DNA of 40,917 nucleotides from CACEUX01 sp964404235 (lineage in GTDB: Bacteria > Fidelibacterota > Marinisomatia > Marinisomatales > UBA1611). The stretch spans positions 1 through 40,917 of the forward strand of contig CAYOJL010000009.1 in the NCBI GenBank assembly GCA_964404235.1, read 5' to 3'. Below, piece by piece: positions 1 to 7,692 of the stretch; position 1 is the first letter of the stretch; every line of letters begins with the position of its first letter. The notes beneath the pieces are model-generated. The model did not search any database, was not told the DNA's origin, and saw only the letters and a list, made by a program, of their open reading frames with translations. The position numbers were made by a program, and so were the translations under genes.

Positions 1-545
1 TTGATAATGAATCTTATTTTTTCGTATATAATGACAGCAATGGAGATGTGGCAAAATGGCCTTTTAATGAGCCGCAGTATATTATCTTGAATCTTGCAAT
101 TGGTGGAGACTGGGGTGGTATACAAGGAATTGACCCAACTGTTTTCCCTATGAGAATGTTGGTTGATTATGTCAGGGTCTATGAAAGATCTGAAAACTCC
201 AATGATGTGAATATTACTTTCCAGGTCGATATGAAAAATGAAACAGTCAGTGGAACAGGTGTATGGTTATCTGGAGGAAATATAAGTTCCGGAAGTCCTG
301 CAGGATTACAAATGGTTCCCGTTGAGAATACAAACATATGGCAAACGACATTGACCTTGCCGCCTAACTCTAGTTATACATATAAATTTCGCAATGGATA
401 TTTTCCAGGGTCTTGGTCAGGTGGATGGGAGGTCATAACCAGTGATTGTGGTGTAGGACAATATAATGATAGAGCCTTAGAAATTGGTGAGGTAGATTCA
501 TTATTAACAGCAGTATGTTTTGGAGAGTGTATCGAATGCGAGTAA
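1..545 (+). CDS. GH16 beta-glucanase (laminarinase-like), C-terminal part
   Basis: The 5' end lies outside the window; the reading frame is open from base 3 and leaves about 180 residues. The first part matches the end of the GH16 beta-jellyroll: WPFNEPQYIILNLAIGGDWGG followed by DYVRVYE, typical of family laminarinases and lichenases. The catalytic ExDxxE segment is upstream and not visible. After it comes a small beta-sandwich of about 110 residues starting NITFQVDM and ending in a Cys-rich tail (VCFGECIECE), of the kind often appended to laminarinases and probably carbohydrate binding. It stops right after that tail, without a T9SS sorting domain. The stop overlaps the start of the next gene by 10 bases, so the two glycosidases are translationally coupled. 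The likely role is cleavage of beta-1,3(1,4)-glucan outside the cytoplasm; the exact substrate is inferred. Confidence 0.85.
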   Translation, partial: DNESYFFVYNDSNGDVAKWPFNEPQYIILNLAIGGDWGGIQGIDPTVFPMRMLVDYVRVYERSENSNDVNITFQVDMKNETVSGTGVWLSGGNISSGSPAGLQMVPVENTNIWQTTLTLPPNSSYTYKFRNGYFPGSWSGGWEVITSDCGVGQYNDRALEIGEVDSLLTAVCFGECIECE

Positions 546-2509
546 TTACAGGTCCAATTTTATTTTTTAGCCTATTATTCTCCCAGGGTTTTCTGCACGT
601 ACAAGATGGGCAGATCGTGGAAGGAGATGGTGAGCCTATACTATTAAGAGGTTTTGGTCTAGGCGGATGGTTAGTTCCAGAAGGATATATGTTGCATAAC
701 CAGGCCTGGATAGAAGGTTTTGAATCACCTACAGAGATCGAAGAACATGTAGAGTCATTGATCGGTGCTGAACTGGCTGAAGCATTCTGGGACCTATATA
801 GAGAGAATTATGTTGCCCAAGTTGATATCGATCAGATAGCAGAATGGGGTTTTAATCATATAAGAATACCTTTTCATTATAAACAGTTTTATAATGAATC
901 TGGTTCGGATACACCTATTGGCTACGAGATCATTGATGAATTGATAACCTGGTGTGAACCATATAATATGTATATCATTTTGGATATGCATTGTGCTCCA
1001 GGTGCCCAAAATGGGGGACCTATAAGTGATAGTGATGGTACAGCAAGATTATGGCTAGAAGATGAGTACAAGGAACTTACTATACAGATCTGGCAGGAGA
1101 TCGCCGAATATTATGCTGAGGAGACCTTGATAGGAGGATATGATCTTATCAATGAGCCTGTGCTTCCAAATGGTGTCAGTCTAGAAGAGTTTAGGCAGTT
1201 ATATATAGATATAACTGATGCAATTAGAGAAGTGGATAATAATCATATTGTCTATATTGAAGGGAATTGGTATGGGACAGATTTTTCAGGACTTACGCCA
1301 CCTTGGGATGATAATATGTCCTACTCTTTTCACAAATATTGGGGCGAGACCTCTCTTGCGACCATCCAGTCCTATATTAGCATGAGTAATCAATATGACA
1401 TCCCCCTTTGGATGGGTGAGTCTGGGGAGAATTCTAATCAGTGGTATTATGAGGTTTTCAATCTATTGGAAGAGAATAATATTGGCTGGAATTTCTGGAC
1501 ACATAAGAAAGTAGAAAAGATATCTAGTCCTTTTTCTGCTATTGTCACACCCCAATATCAGACACTTATAAATTATTGGAGTGGCAATGGCTCTCAACCT
1601 TCAGCTGCATATTCAGAGGCTGCACTTATTAGTTTTGCCAACAGCTTAAAGCTTGAAAATTGTATTTCTAGGCCCGGGGTAATTGCTTCTCTGATCGATC
1701 CTGAATACGGTGAGGTCTCAAAACCTTATTCTGACCATAGTATTCCAGGGATCATACCTGCAGCAGAGTATGATATTGGTGCATGGGGCCTATCATATAC
1801 AGATAGTGATTATTATAATAATGGCGATGGTAACTACAATGACGGGTGGTCATTCAGAAATGATGGGGTTGATATAGAAGCGAATAGCGAGGATGATGAA
1901 ATACCCTATACAGTTGGATGGACGGATGCTGGAGAATGGTTAGGATATACTATACAAAATGTGACCCCAGGTACATATGATCTTAAGGTAAGGATAGCTG
2001 CACCGTCTTCTGGAGGGATATTCTTTGTTCAACTCAATGGAACTAATCTTGCTGTTATAGATGTTCCTAGTACTGGGGGATGGTATGATTGGCAGAATGT
2101 GTTAATTCCGGATGTTGAAGTTTCAAGTGGGGAACAATTTTTAAAGATACAGATCGTTCAAGCAGGTTTTAATATCGCAAGGATAAAATTTGAATCTTTG
2201 GCCTCAATCACTGATGAACCAATTATCACAAAAGATTTTCAGCTTGGCAACCCCTATCCAAACCCATTCAATCCAAATGTGAGTTTATCTCTTACTGTGA
2301 TGGAAAAAGGGGAACATATGGGTTTTATTTATAGTTTAAATGGTAGCCTTTTAAAAGAATTGAATTATGGAATATTAGAGTCGGGGAATTACGACCTCCA
2401 TTGGGATGGGTCAGATCGATTTGGAGTTGCTGCACATAGTGGTCTATATATATTTAGATTGAAGGGGCAGAAAACGACCCAAAGTAAAAAACTATTATTA
2501 GTACGATAG
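536..2509 (+). CDS. Secreted GH5 glycoside hydrolase with CBM6 and T9SS sorting domain
   Basis: The protein has 657 residues from the ATG at 536. This start is preferred over an in-frame ATG at 515 because it puts the signal peptide (VITGPILFFSLLFSQ) at the very N-terminus. The GH5 barrel covers about residues 20-370. LRGFGLGGWL resembles exo-beta-1,3-glucanase-type GH5 members. The acid/base Glu is E207 in the NEP motif and the nucleophile is E295 in WMGES. A CBM6-like module follows at about 408-556 (AEY start, DGWSFRNDGVDIE, TDAGEWLGYTI). A type A T9SS domain lies at about 569-657, starting YPNPFNP and ending KKLLLVR. The enzyme is expected to be exported and anchored or released at the surface. 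Together with the upstream GH16 it suggests degradation of laminarin-like glucan; that substrate is inferred from context. Confidence 0.9.
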   Translation: MRVITGPILFFSLLFSQGFLHVQDGQIVEGDGEPILLRGFGLGGWLVPEGYMLHNQAWIEGFESPTEIEEHVESLIGAELAEAFWDLYRENYVAQVDIDQIAEWGFNHIRIPFHYKQFYNESGSDTPIGYEIIDELITWCEPYNMYIILDMHCAPGAQNGGPISDSDGTARLWLEDEYKELTIQIWQEIAEYYAEETLIGGYDLINEPVLPNGVSLEEFRQLYIDITDAIREVDNNHIVYIEGNWYGTDFSGLTPPWDDNMSYSFHKYWGETSLATIQSYISMSNQYDIPLWMGESGENSNQWYYEVFNLLEENNIGWNFWTHKKVEKISSPFSAIVTPQYQTLINYWSGNGSQPSAAYSEAALISFANSLKLENCISRPGVIASLIDPEYGEVSKPYSDHSIPGIIPAAEYDIGAWGLSYTDSDYYNNGDGNYNDGWSFRNDGVDIEANSEDDEIPYTVGWTDAGEWLGYTIQNVTPGTYDLKVRIAAPSSGGIFFVQLNGTNLAVIDVPSTGGWYDWQNVLIPDVEVSSGEQFLKIQIVQAGFNIARIKFESLASITDEPIITKDFQLGNPYPNPFNPNVSLSLTVMEKGEHMGFIYSLNGSLLKELNYGILESGNYDLHWDGSDRFGVAAHSGLYIFRLKGQKTTQSKKLLLVR

Positions 2510-2659
2510 GTCTTAGTTTTTCCTTTTCAAGTATTATAAATATTTGAATTAGTTTAGATTCCATGATTTGATTGCATGCGGGAGTATAAAATAAATAACT
2601 TCTGTTAGATTTGAACTAATTATAGCAGACGAAAATCAAATAAGGATGTAAATAGAAAG
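2510..2659. other. AT-rich intergenic region with a weak hairpin
   Basis: These 150 bases separate the GH5 gene from the repeat lipoprotein. Near the start is a 7-bp stem (CAAGTAT at 2528-2534 with ATATTTG at 2540-2546, one G-T pair) around TATAA. It lacks a T-tract, so termination is doubtful. No convincing promoter or Shine-Dalgarno site is seen. The region may still hold the lipoprotein promoter, because the genes on either side are functionally unrelated. Confidence 0.3.
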
Positions 2660-3990
2660 ATGAAAATTAAAATATATTTTCTCACTTTAACCCTCTTAAT
2701 GGTTACAGGTTGTGAGCTTGGTAATAAAGATAACAGCTCTTTATCAGATGCTGAGCTTATACAAATGATCATTGATGCAGATAAAATAGAAATTGATCTG
2801 AATGAGTTACCTCAACAGTCCATAGAATATATAGAAGATGATATTTCATATGATGAGGTAGGATCTCAAGTGGCATCGGGATTAGGATATGAGGTAGAAC
2901 TTGTAGGTAATGGTTACAGGTCTGGCGATCGTAATGAATTTTACTTCAATCTTGAAGGAAGGAAACTTGACCCCAATGACTGGGGAGATAAGCGTTCTGC
3001 GTGGGATAGAGAGCAAAAAGAGGATTGGCAATGTTTCGATCTTATATTCCCTATTACCTTTGAAATGCCTGATGGTTCTACTATTACAGTAGAAACAGAT
3101 GATGAAGAGGGTTGGNNNNNNNNNNNNNNNNNNNNNNNNNNNNNNNNNNNNNNNNNNNNNNNNNNNNNNNNNNNNNNNNNNNNNNNNNNNNNNNNNNNNN
3201 NNNNNNNNNNNNNNNTGAAATGCCTGATGGTTCTACTATTACAGTAGAAACAGATGATGAAGAGGGTTGGTTAGATATCAAAACATGGTATGATGTTAAT
3301 CAAGAAACAGATGAAAGACCATCCATCCAATTCCCAGTGGTCATCTTCTTTGATGAAGAATATATGACCATCGATAATGATGAGGAATTAAGAGGAGCAT
3401 ATGCAGAATGTCGCCCTGAAAGAGATCGAGATAGGGAAGGTCGTGATGATGAATGTTTTGGTTTGATCTATCCTGTCAGTTTTACTATGCCTGATGGTTC
3501 TACCATTACAGTAGAAACAGATGATGAAGAGGGTTGGAATGAATTAAAAGATTGGTATGATGATAACCCAGGCTACGAAGAGGTCATGCCAGAATTTCAA
3601 TATCCCGTTGATATCATATATAGAACAGAAGATGGTGATTCAACTGTCACGATAAATAATGAAGAAGAGATGCTTGCTGCCAAAAATGCGTGTCGAGAAG
3701 AATGGAATGAAAATGAATATGATGAAGACTGTTTTGAGTTGGTACTTCCAGTAACCTATATCATGCCTGATGGTTCAACGATCACGGTTGCGAGCGAAGA
3801 AGGATATATTGAATTAAGAGATTGGTATGAAGAAAATGGAAGTGAAGATGAGGACCAGGAACCTTCATTACAGTACCCTGTAGATATTATATATGAAACG
3901 GAAGAGGGTGAACTCACAGTTACAATTAATAGTGACGCAGAGATGGAAAGTGCATATGCAGAATGTTATGGAGATGATGAAGGATCTTAA
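2660..3990 (+). CDS. Repeat lipoprotein with Cys-bounded MPDGSTITV units, interrupted by an assembly gap
   Basis: The N-terminus has a lipoprotein signal with lipobox VTGC (C18). A spacer of about 100 residues contains GYEVELVGNGYRSGD and FNLEGRKLDPNDW. It is followed by three related units of about 75-80 residues. Each unit starts with CF, carries MPDGSTITV early and YPVDIIY...TVTIN late, and ends in Cys. A run of 100 Ns at 3116-3215 falls in unit one and shifts the apparent frame. The same 55 bases lie on both sides of the Ns; merging them restores one frame of 391 residues and gives unit one a length of 75, in line with its siblings. The protein is therefore probably intact in the cell. 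It is very acidic. Similar repeat lipoproteins occur in Bacteroidota, but I know of no assigned function. The Cys pair in each unit could form a disulfide. Confidence 0.8.
3032..3966 (+). repeat. Three tandem protein-coding repeat units (about 225-240 bp each)
   Basis: Unit A runs 3032-3411 including the N gap (75 codons if the flanking duplicates are merged). Unit B is 3454-3693 (80 codons) and unit C is 3730-3966 (79 codons). Each is bounded by Cys codons and separated by a charged linker of 12-14 residues. The DNA encoding MPDGSTITVETDDEEGW is nearly identical in A and B (one T/C difference within the shared core) and more diverged in C, which suggests recent duplication or conversion between A and B. 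Such near-identity explains why the assembly broke here. Confidence 0.85.
3116..3215. other. Assembly gap (100 N) flanked by an identical 55-bp sequence
   Basis: The run is exactly 100 Ns, a typical placeholder. Bases 3061-3115 and 3216-3270 are identical over 55 positions. This is what a de Bruijn assembler with k of 55 leaves when two edges sharing one k-mer are scaffolded. The true distance may be zero, with one copy counted twice, although an additional repeat unit cannot be excluded. Confidence 0.8.
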
Positions 3991-4023
3991 ATATCAATTA
4001 AATTTTTATTGATCAACTATAAT

Positions 4024-4056
4024 AAGGTCCTGATCTTTTCAGGGCTTTATTTTTTT
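4024..4056 (+). terminator. Rho-independent terminator after the repeat lipoprotein
   Basis: AAGGTCCTGA pairs with TCAGGGCTTT through a 10-bp stem with two G-T pairs and a 5-base loop (TCTTT), followed by a tract rich in T up to 4056. The GGAGGT ribosome-binding site of the next gene starts at 4057, immediately after the T-tract. The terminator and the leader of the next gene are therefore packed together. Confidence 0.8.
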
Positions 4057-4070
4057 GGAGGTAGTAAAAA

Positions 4071-4565
4071 ATGAAACATATAATAAAAATTATTATTCTA
4101 ATATTTCCTCTTCTATTGATCGCTCAGCGATCTAGCTCTGTCAGAGGCCAATCTCCTGATATGATAGAATGGGTAAAATTAAGAGAAAAAATAGAAAAAG
4201 CAGTAGAACGCGGTGATATTACTAGGGAAGATGCGGATAAAACATATTCTCAATATCGATCTAGGATGTCAGGTATTAAACATGTAAGGCAGGATCCAGT
4301 TATAGAGAATCATTTTAAAGATCTTGGTGTTGATGACCTCAATGAACTAAAAAATGAAATGCTAGATGAGGGGATACCTGGGCCTCAATTGGATGCAGTA
4401 CTTGGTGGTATGCTTAGGTTAGTACATGCAGCAAGAACAGATGGTGCTAATTTTAAAATGAATCCTAGAATAGAAGCTTATTTCAAGGACCGTCTTGAGT
4501 TAGCAGATCCTCAAATAGATTATCTCATGGATGTTGCAAGAAGGATCGCTGATCTAACATATTAA
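4071..4565 (+). CDS. Small secreted helical protein of unknown function
   Basis: The protein has 164 residues with a signal peptide (IIILIFPLLLIAQ) and Gln as the likely first mature residue. The mature part is charged and predicted mostly helical, with a segment EKAVERGDITREDADKTY that resembles a short helix-turn-helix or EF-hand-like spacing, but no known family is recognised. The start is firm: a strong Shine-Dalgarno GGAGGT at 4057-4062 lies 8 bases before the ATG, one of only two clear sites in the window. This suggests high translation. It follows a terminator and lies 9 bases before the cytochrome lipoprotein gene, so it may be the first gene of that operon. Confidence 0.7.
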   Translation: MKHIIKIIILIFPLLLIAQRSSSVRGQSPDMIEWVKLREKIEKAVERGDITREDADKTYSQYRSRMSGIKHVRQDPVIENHFKDLGVDDLNELKNEMLDEGIPGPQLDAVLGGMLRLVHAARTDGANFKMNPRIEAYFKDRLELADPQIDYLMDVARRIADLTY

Positions 4566-4574
4566 ACTATAATA

Positions 4575-4934
4575 ATGTATAATCTTATCTATCCGATCAT
4601 TATTATCTTGATGATCTCTATTCTTGGGTGTGAAAATAATATAGCTGAAGATCAGATCAGTGAATCCAAAGACTGTACAAATGTGGAAACTTATTATTCT
4701 GAGGAAGTATCACCTATCATGGAACAGAGTTGTACAGGTTGCCATTCCGGGGTCGCGCCATCGGGAGGCCTGGGCTTAGATTCATATTCTTCTGTTCGTA
4801 ATTCAATGGGTCCTATACTAGATCGAGTAAATCGAGAGGAAGGCACAAGTGGTTTTATGCCCCAAGGTAGCAGCAAATTAACGGGAAATGAGTTGTCCAT
4901 TCTTCAAACGTTCTTTGAAATGGACTGTGAATGA
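4575..4934 (+). CDS. c-type cytochrome lipoprotein (single haem)
   Basis: The protein has 119 residues. Lipobox SILGC places the lipidated Cys at 19. One haem-binding motif CTGCH lies at 53-57, followed by SGGLGLDSY, and the likely distal ligand is M95 in FMPQGSS. This pattern resembles the small planctomycete-type cytochrome c domain. It would sit on a periplasmic membrane face and carry one electron. The last four bases (ATGA, 4931-4934) also start the next gene, so the two are translationally coupled. The redox partner is unknown; the neighbouring YceI and barrel genes are the best candidates. Confidence 0.85.
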   Translation: MYNLIYPIIIILMISILGCENNIAEDQISESKDCTNVETYYSEEVSPIMEQSCTGCHSGVAPSGGLGLDSYSSVRNSMGPILDRVNREEGTSGFMPQGSSKLTGNELSILQTFFEMDCE

Positions 4935-5467
4935 ATAAAAGACTATTCTTTTTCATATTCATAGTACCCTTAATTGCTAAAGATCTATATTATACCAGGT
5001 CAGGTACAGTATCTTTCTTTTCATCTACTCCTATTGAAGATATAAAGGCAATAAATGAACAGACCACCTGTGTATTGGACATGGAAACTGGTGATCTCTC
5101 ATTTCGGATCCCTATCCTTGGTTTTAATTTTAAAAATGGTCTAATGCAGGAACATTTCAATGAAAATTATTTAGAGTCAGATATATATCCTGATGCTGGC
5201 TTTAAAGGCAAGATAGATAATTGGGCGCAAGTGGTCCTATCTGAAGAACCGCAGACTGTATCGATCAAAGGTATTATGACCATTCATGGGGTCAGTAAAG
5301 AGATAGTGGAGATTGGAAAGATATCAATTAATGATCATAAGGTGAATGGGACAGCTTCCTTTAATATCACTGTAGCAGACTATGATATAAAAATACCAAA
5401 GATACTTCGTGAGAATATTGCAAAAATAGTGGATGTAGATGTTAAACTTGGTTTAAAGAAAAAATGA
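4931..5467 (+). CDS. YceI-family periplasmic lipid-binding protein
   Basis: The protein has 178 residues with an N-terminal signal (FFFIFIVPLIAK). The body shows the YceI lipocalin-like pattern: SGTVSFFSSTPIEDIKA near the start, then a GDLSFRIPILGF segment, an HFNENYLESDIYPDAGFKGKI segment, and an ITIHGVSKE-like strand. Family members bind isoprenoid chains such as quinones in a barrel. It overlaps the cytochrome gene before it and the barrel gene after it by ATGA junctions. This tight coupling suggests a lipid or quinone carrier that works with both, which is inferred. Confidence 0.88.
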   Translation: MNKRLFFFIFIVPLIAKDLYYTRSGTVSFFSSTPIEDIKAINEQTTCVLDMETGDLSFRIPILGFNFKNGLMQEHFNENYLESDIYPDAGFKGKIDNWAQVVLSEEPQTVSIKGIMTIHGVSKEIVEIGKISINDHKVNGTASFNITVADYDIKIPKILRENIAKIVDVDVKLGLKKK

Positions 5468-6306
5468 TCAGATCAATCATTATATTTGTAAGTATTTCAA
5501 TGTTTTTATACTCTCAAGAAGATCTCCTTGGTCTTATAGAGGATGATACCCCTAAAACGATTCCTGTAAAGGCAACATTTAAAGCCACAAGGATCGTAAA
5601 TGCCCAGTCTATTGAAATGCCCAAACCCAAAATTTTAGAGTTTATGATATTGCATCGTTTTGGATCCATGACCAATGGTGCCTATGATCTTTTTGGTATG
5701 GATGAGGCAGTAATTAGATTTGATCTAAAATATGGTTTTAGTGAAAGGGTCTCAATTGGAATAGGTCGCAGTAGTTTGAATAAGACATATGATATTTTTT
5801 CAAAACTAAAAATAATTGAGCAAAGAACAGGCCATAGATCTTTTCCTATATCCTTGGTGCTATTTTCAAAAATGGAAATAGAGACCATCACAAAAGATAT
5901 GGCCATGAATAATAGATATACTTATGATGCCCAACTTCTTATAGCAAAGAAATTCAATCGTTCCTTTTCATTACAGTTAATGCCAACATTCATTCATAGA
6001 AATCTGGTAGAGAACCATAATGATTCCCATGATCTAATTTCACTTGGGATAGGTGGTAGGATGAAGATAACAAGACGTACATCAATTAATTTTGATACAT
6101 TCTTTCCAATAGGAAAAAGGGTAGAAACATATAGGCAGGGTTGGGGAATTGGATACGATATAGAAACTGGAGGCCATGTTTTTCAATTAATGCTCACAAA
6201 TGCACGGGGATCATTTGAAAGTGAATATATTGAGAGTGCCAAAGGTAGAATTGAAGATCTAGATCTTTATCTTGGATTTAATATAGCAAGGGTATTTTAC
6301 TTGTAA
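5464..6306 (+). CDS. DUF5777-like outer-membrane beta-barrel protein
   Basis: The protein has 280 residues. The signal ends in LYSQ, giving a mature N-terminal Gln. The sequence KATFKATRIVNAQSIE, LEFMILHRFG and AYDLFGMDEAVIRFDLKYG follows the DUF5777 family as I recall it. The remainder alternates short amphipathic strands (SERVSIGIGRSS, RRTSINFDTFFPIG), as expected for an outer-membrane barrel, and ends in a hydrophobic Leu rather than Phe. It is the third member of the coupled cytochrome-YceI-barrel trio. Function is not established. Confidence 0.8.
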   Translation: MIRSIIIFVSISMFLYSQEDLLGLIEDDTPKTIPVKATFKATRIVNAQSIEMPKPKILEFMILHRFGSMTNGAYDLFGMDEAVIRFDLKYGFSERVSIGIGRSSLNKTYDIFSKLKIIEQRTGHRSFPISLVLFSKMEIETITKDMAMNNRYTYDAQLLIAKKFNRSFSLQLMPTFIHRNLVENHNDSHDLISLGIGGRMKITRRTSINFDTFFPIGKRVETYRQGWGIGYDIETGGHVFQLMLTNARGSFESEYIESAKGRIEDLDLYLGFNIARVFYL

Positions 6307-6376
6307 TTGATCGATTTCCCTCTAACTGATAGGAATTATTAAATTATATGATGTCTGATCTTATGGAATTAAAAAA

Positions 6377-7642
6377 ATGTTAGATCTTATTCTTGATCAT
6401 ATGCTTCTTTTAGTAAAAGAAATGTGGGGTCTTTGTGTGGAGATGGCACCCTATCTACTACTGGGGATGCTGGTCTCTGGACTAATATCTATTTTTATTG
6501 ATAGTAATTTTATTTTTAAACACATTGGACAAAAGAATGTAGGATCTATATTAAAATCAACAGTTTTTGGGATTCCTTTGCCTCTCTGCTCATGCGGTGT
6601 TATACCGGTTGCAGCAACGCTTAGGGAATCAGGTGCATCAAAAGGTTCTACAGTATCCTTTCTTGTGTCTACACCTCAAACAGGTGTGGATAGCATCTTT
6701 TTAACCTATGGAATGCTTGGCCCTGTATTTGCATTATTTAGACCTTTAGCTGCTCTTTTTTCAGGGTTGTTCAGTGGCATTGTGATCAACAGTTTTGATG
6801 ATGATACTCACCATCACCTTTCAGATCCTGGTAATGCTTCAATATCCAAGGAGCCAATGAATAAAAGGATCATATCAGGTATCAAATATGGATTTATATC
6901 TTTACCGGCAGATATAGTTGTTCCTCTATTGCAAGGACTCGTTGTTGCAGCAGCAATAGCTATTTTTATCCCCCCCGATTTTATTGCTAAAAACTTTTCT
7001 TCAAGTATTTATCTCCAGTACATAATGATGTTAGCTGTATCTTTACCAATATATGTTTGTGCAACAGCATCAATACCTATTGCAGTTGCTCTTATGGCCA
7101 AAGGGATCACCCCTGGTGCTGTATTTGTATTTTTGATGGCTGGTCCTGCAACCAATGCTTCATCGATCGCTGTTATTAAAAATATTTTGGGTAAAAAGAC
7201 CCTTTATCATTATCTAGCTTTGATCGCATTCACAGCAGTTTTATTTGGTATTATCCTTGATAACTTTCTAACGATAACATTGCCTGAAATGTTAAGCCAC
7301 ACTCATCACCATGGAATGGATGGATATGGGTCGATTATATTGTCCTTGATCTTTCTAATGATCTTGGCAAATGCTTATCTTTCTAGGTTCAAAGCAGATG
7401 ATCATATTTCTTTAGATAAAGAAAATGAAATAGGTAATGATCAAGACAAGATAGCCATTACTGTTGATGGTATGACCTGTAGTCACTGTAAAGAAAGTGT
7501 CGAAAGTGCCATATATAGTTTCAAGGGTGTGGTCAGTGCATCTGTGGATCTGTTAACCGGCAAAGTTATAGTGGTGGGGTCAGGTCTTGATGAGACTGCT
7601 TTAAAAGAAAAGATCACAACCAAGGGATTCTCAATAAAATAA
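6377..7642 (+). CDS. SO_0444-type Cu/Zn efflux permease with C-terminal HMA domain
   Basis: The protein has 421 residues and two blocks of membrane helices (about 20-150 and 170-345). The family motif FGIPLPLCSCGVIPVA carries C71 and C73, followed by STVSFLVSTPQTGVDS, as in DUF318/ArsP-like permeases of the SO_0444 type. Two His-rich loops (DDDTHHHL and SHTHHHGM) and a C-terminal heavy-metal-associated domain with CSHC (C368, C371) point to a soft divalent metal. The transport substrate, copper or zinc, is a family inference. There is no clear Shine-Dalgarno site. The gene starts 70 bases after the barrel gene and may belong to the same transcript, or to its own unit with the monooxygenase that follows. 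Confidence 0.88.
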   Translation: MLDLILDHMLLLVKEMWGLCVEMAPYLLLGMLVSGLISIFIDSNFIFKHIGQKNVGSILKSTVFGIPLPLCSCGVIPVAATLRESGASKGSTVSFLVSTPQTGVDSIFLTYGMLGPVFALFRPLAALFSGLFSGIVINSFDDDTHHHLSDPGNASISKEPMNKRIISGIKYGFISLPADIVVPLLQGLVVAAAIAIFIPPDFIAKNFSSSIYLQYIMMLAVSLPIYVCATASIPIAVALMAKGITPGAVFVFLMAGPATNASSIAVIKNILGKKTLYHYLALIAFTAVLFGIILDNFLTITLPEMLSHTHHHGMDGYGSIILSLIFLMILANAYLSRFKADDHISLDKENEIGNDQDKIAITVDGMTCSHCKESVESAIYSFKGVVSASVDLLTGKVIVVGSGLDETALKEKITTKGFSIK

Positions 7643-7653
7643 TAAAATTTATT

Positions 7654-7681
7654 TTGTATGAACTGTTAAAAAACCATACAA
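7654..7681. promoter_or_regulatory. Perfect inverted repeat before the alkane monooxygenase gene
   Basis: TTGTATG at 7654-7660 is mirrored by CATACAA at 7675-7681 around a 14-base spacer. The right arm ends 11 bases before the ATG at 7693. The 21-base centre-to-centre distance, about two helical turns, suits a dimeric DNA-binding regulator. It could instead be a weak hairpin in the transcript; no T-tract follows it. Confidence 0.4.
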
Positions 7682-7692
7682 TATTTTAAAAA

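Noticed and set aside
2500..2660. CRISPR array or other spaced DNA repeats in intergenic DNA
   Set aside because: No repeated units with regular spacing occur in any intergenic region; all gaps are below 170 bases.
3112..3990. A separate gene starting inside the N run
   Set aside because: The start Met would be in the gap. The frame is a continuation of the lipoprotein at 2660, displaced only by the arbitrary length of the Ns.
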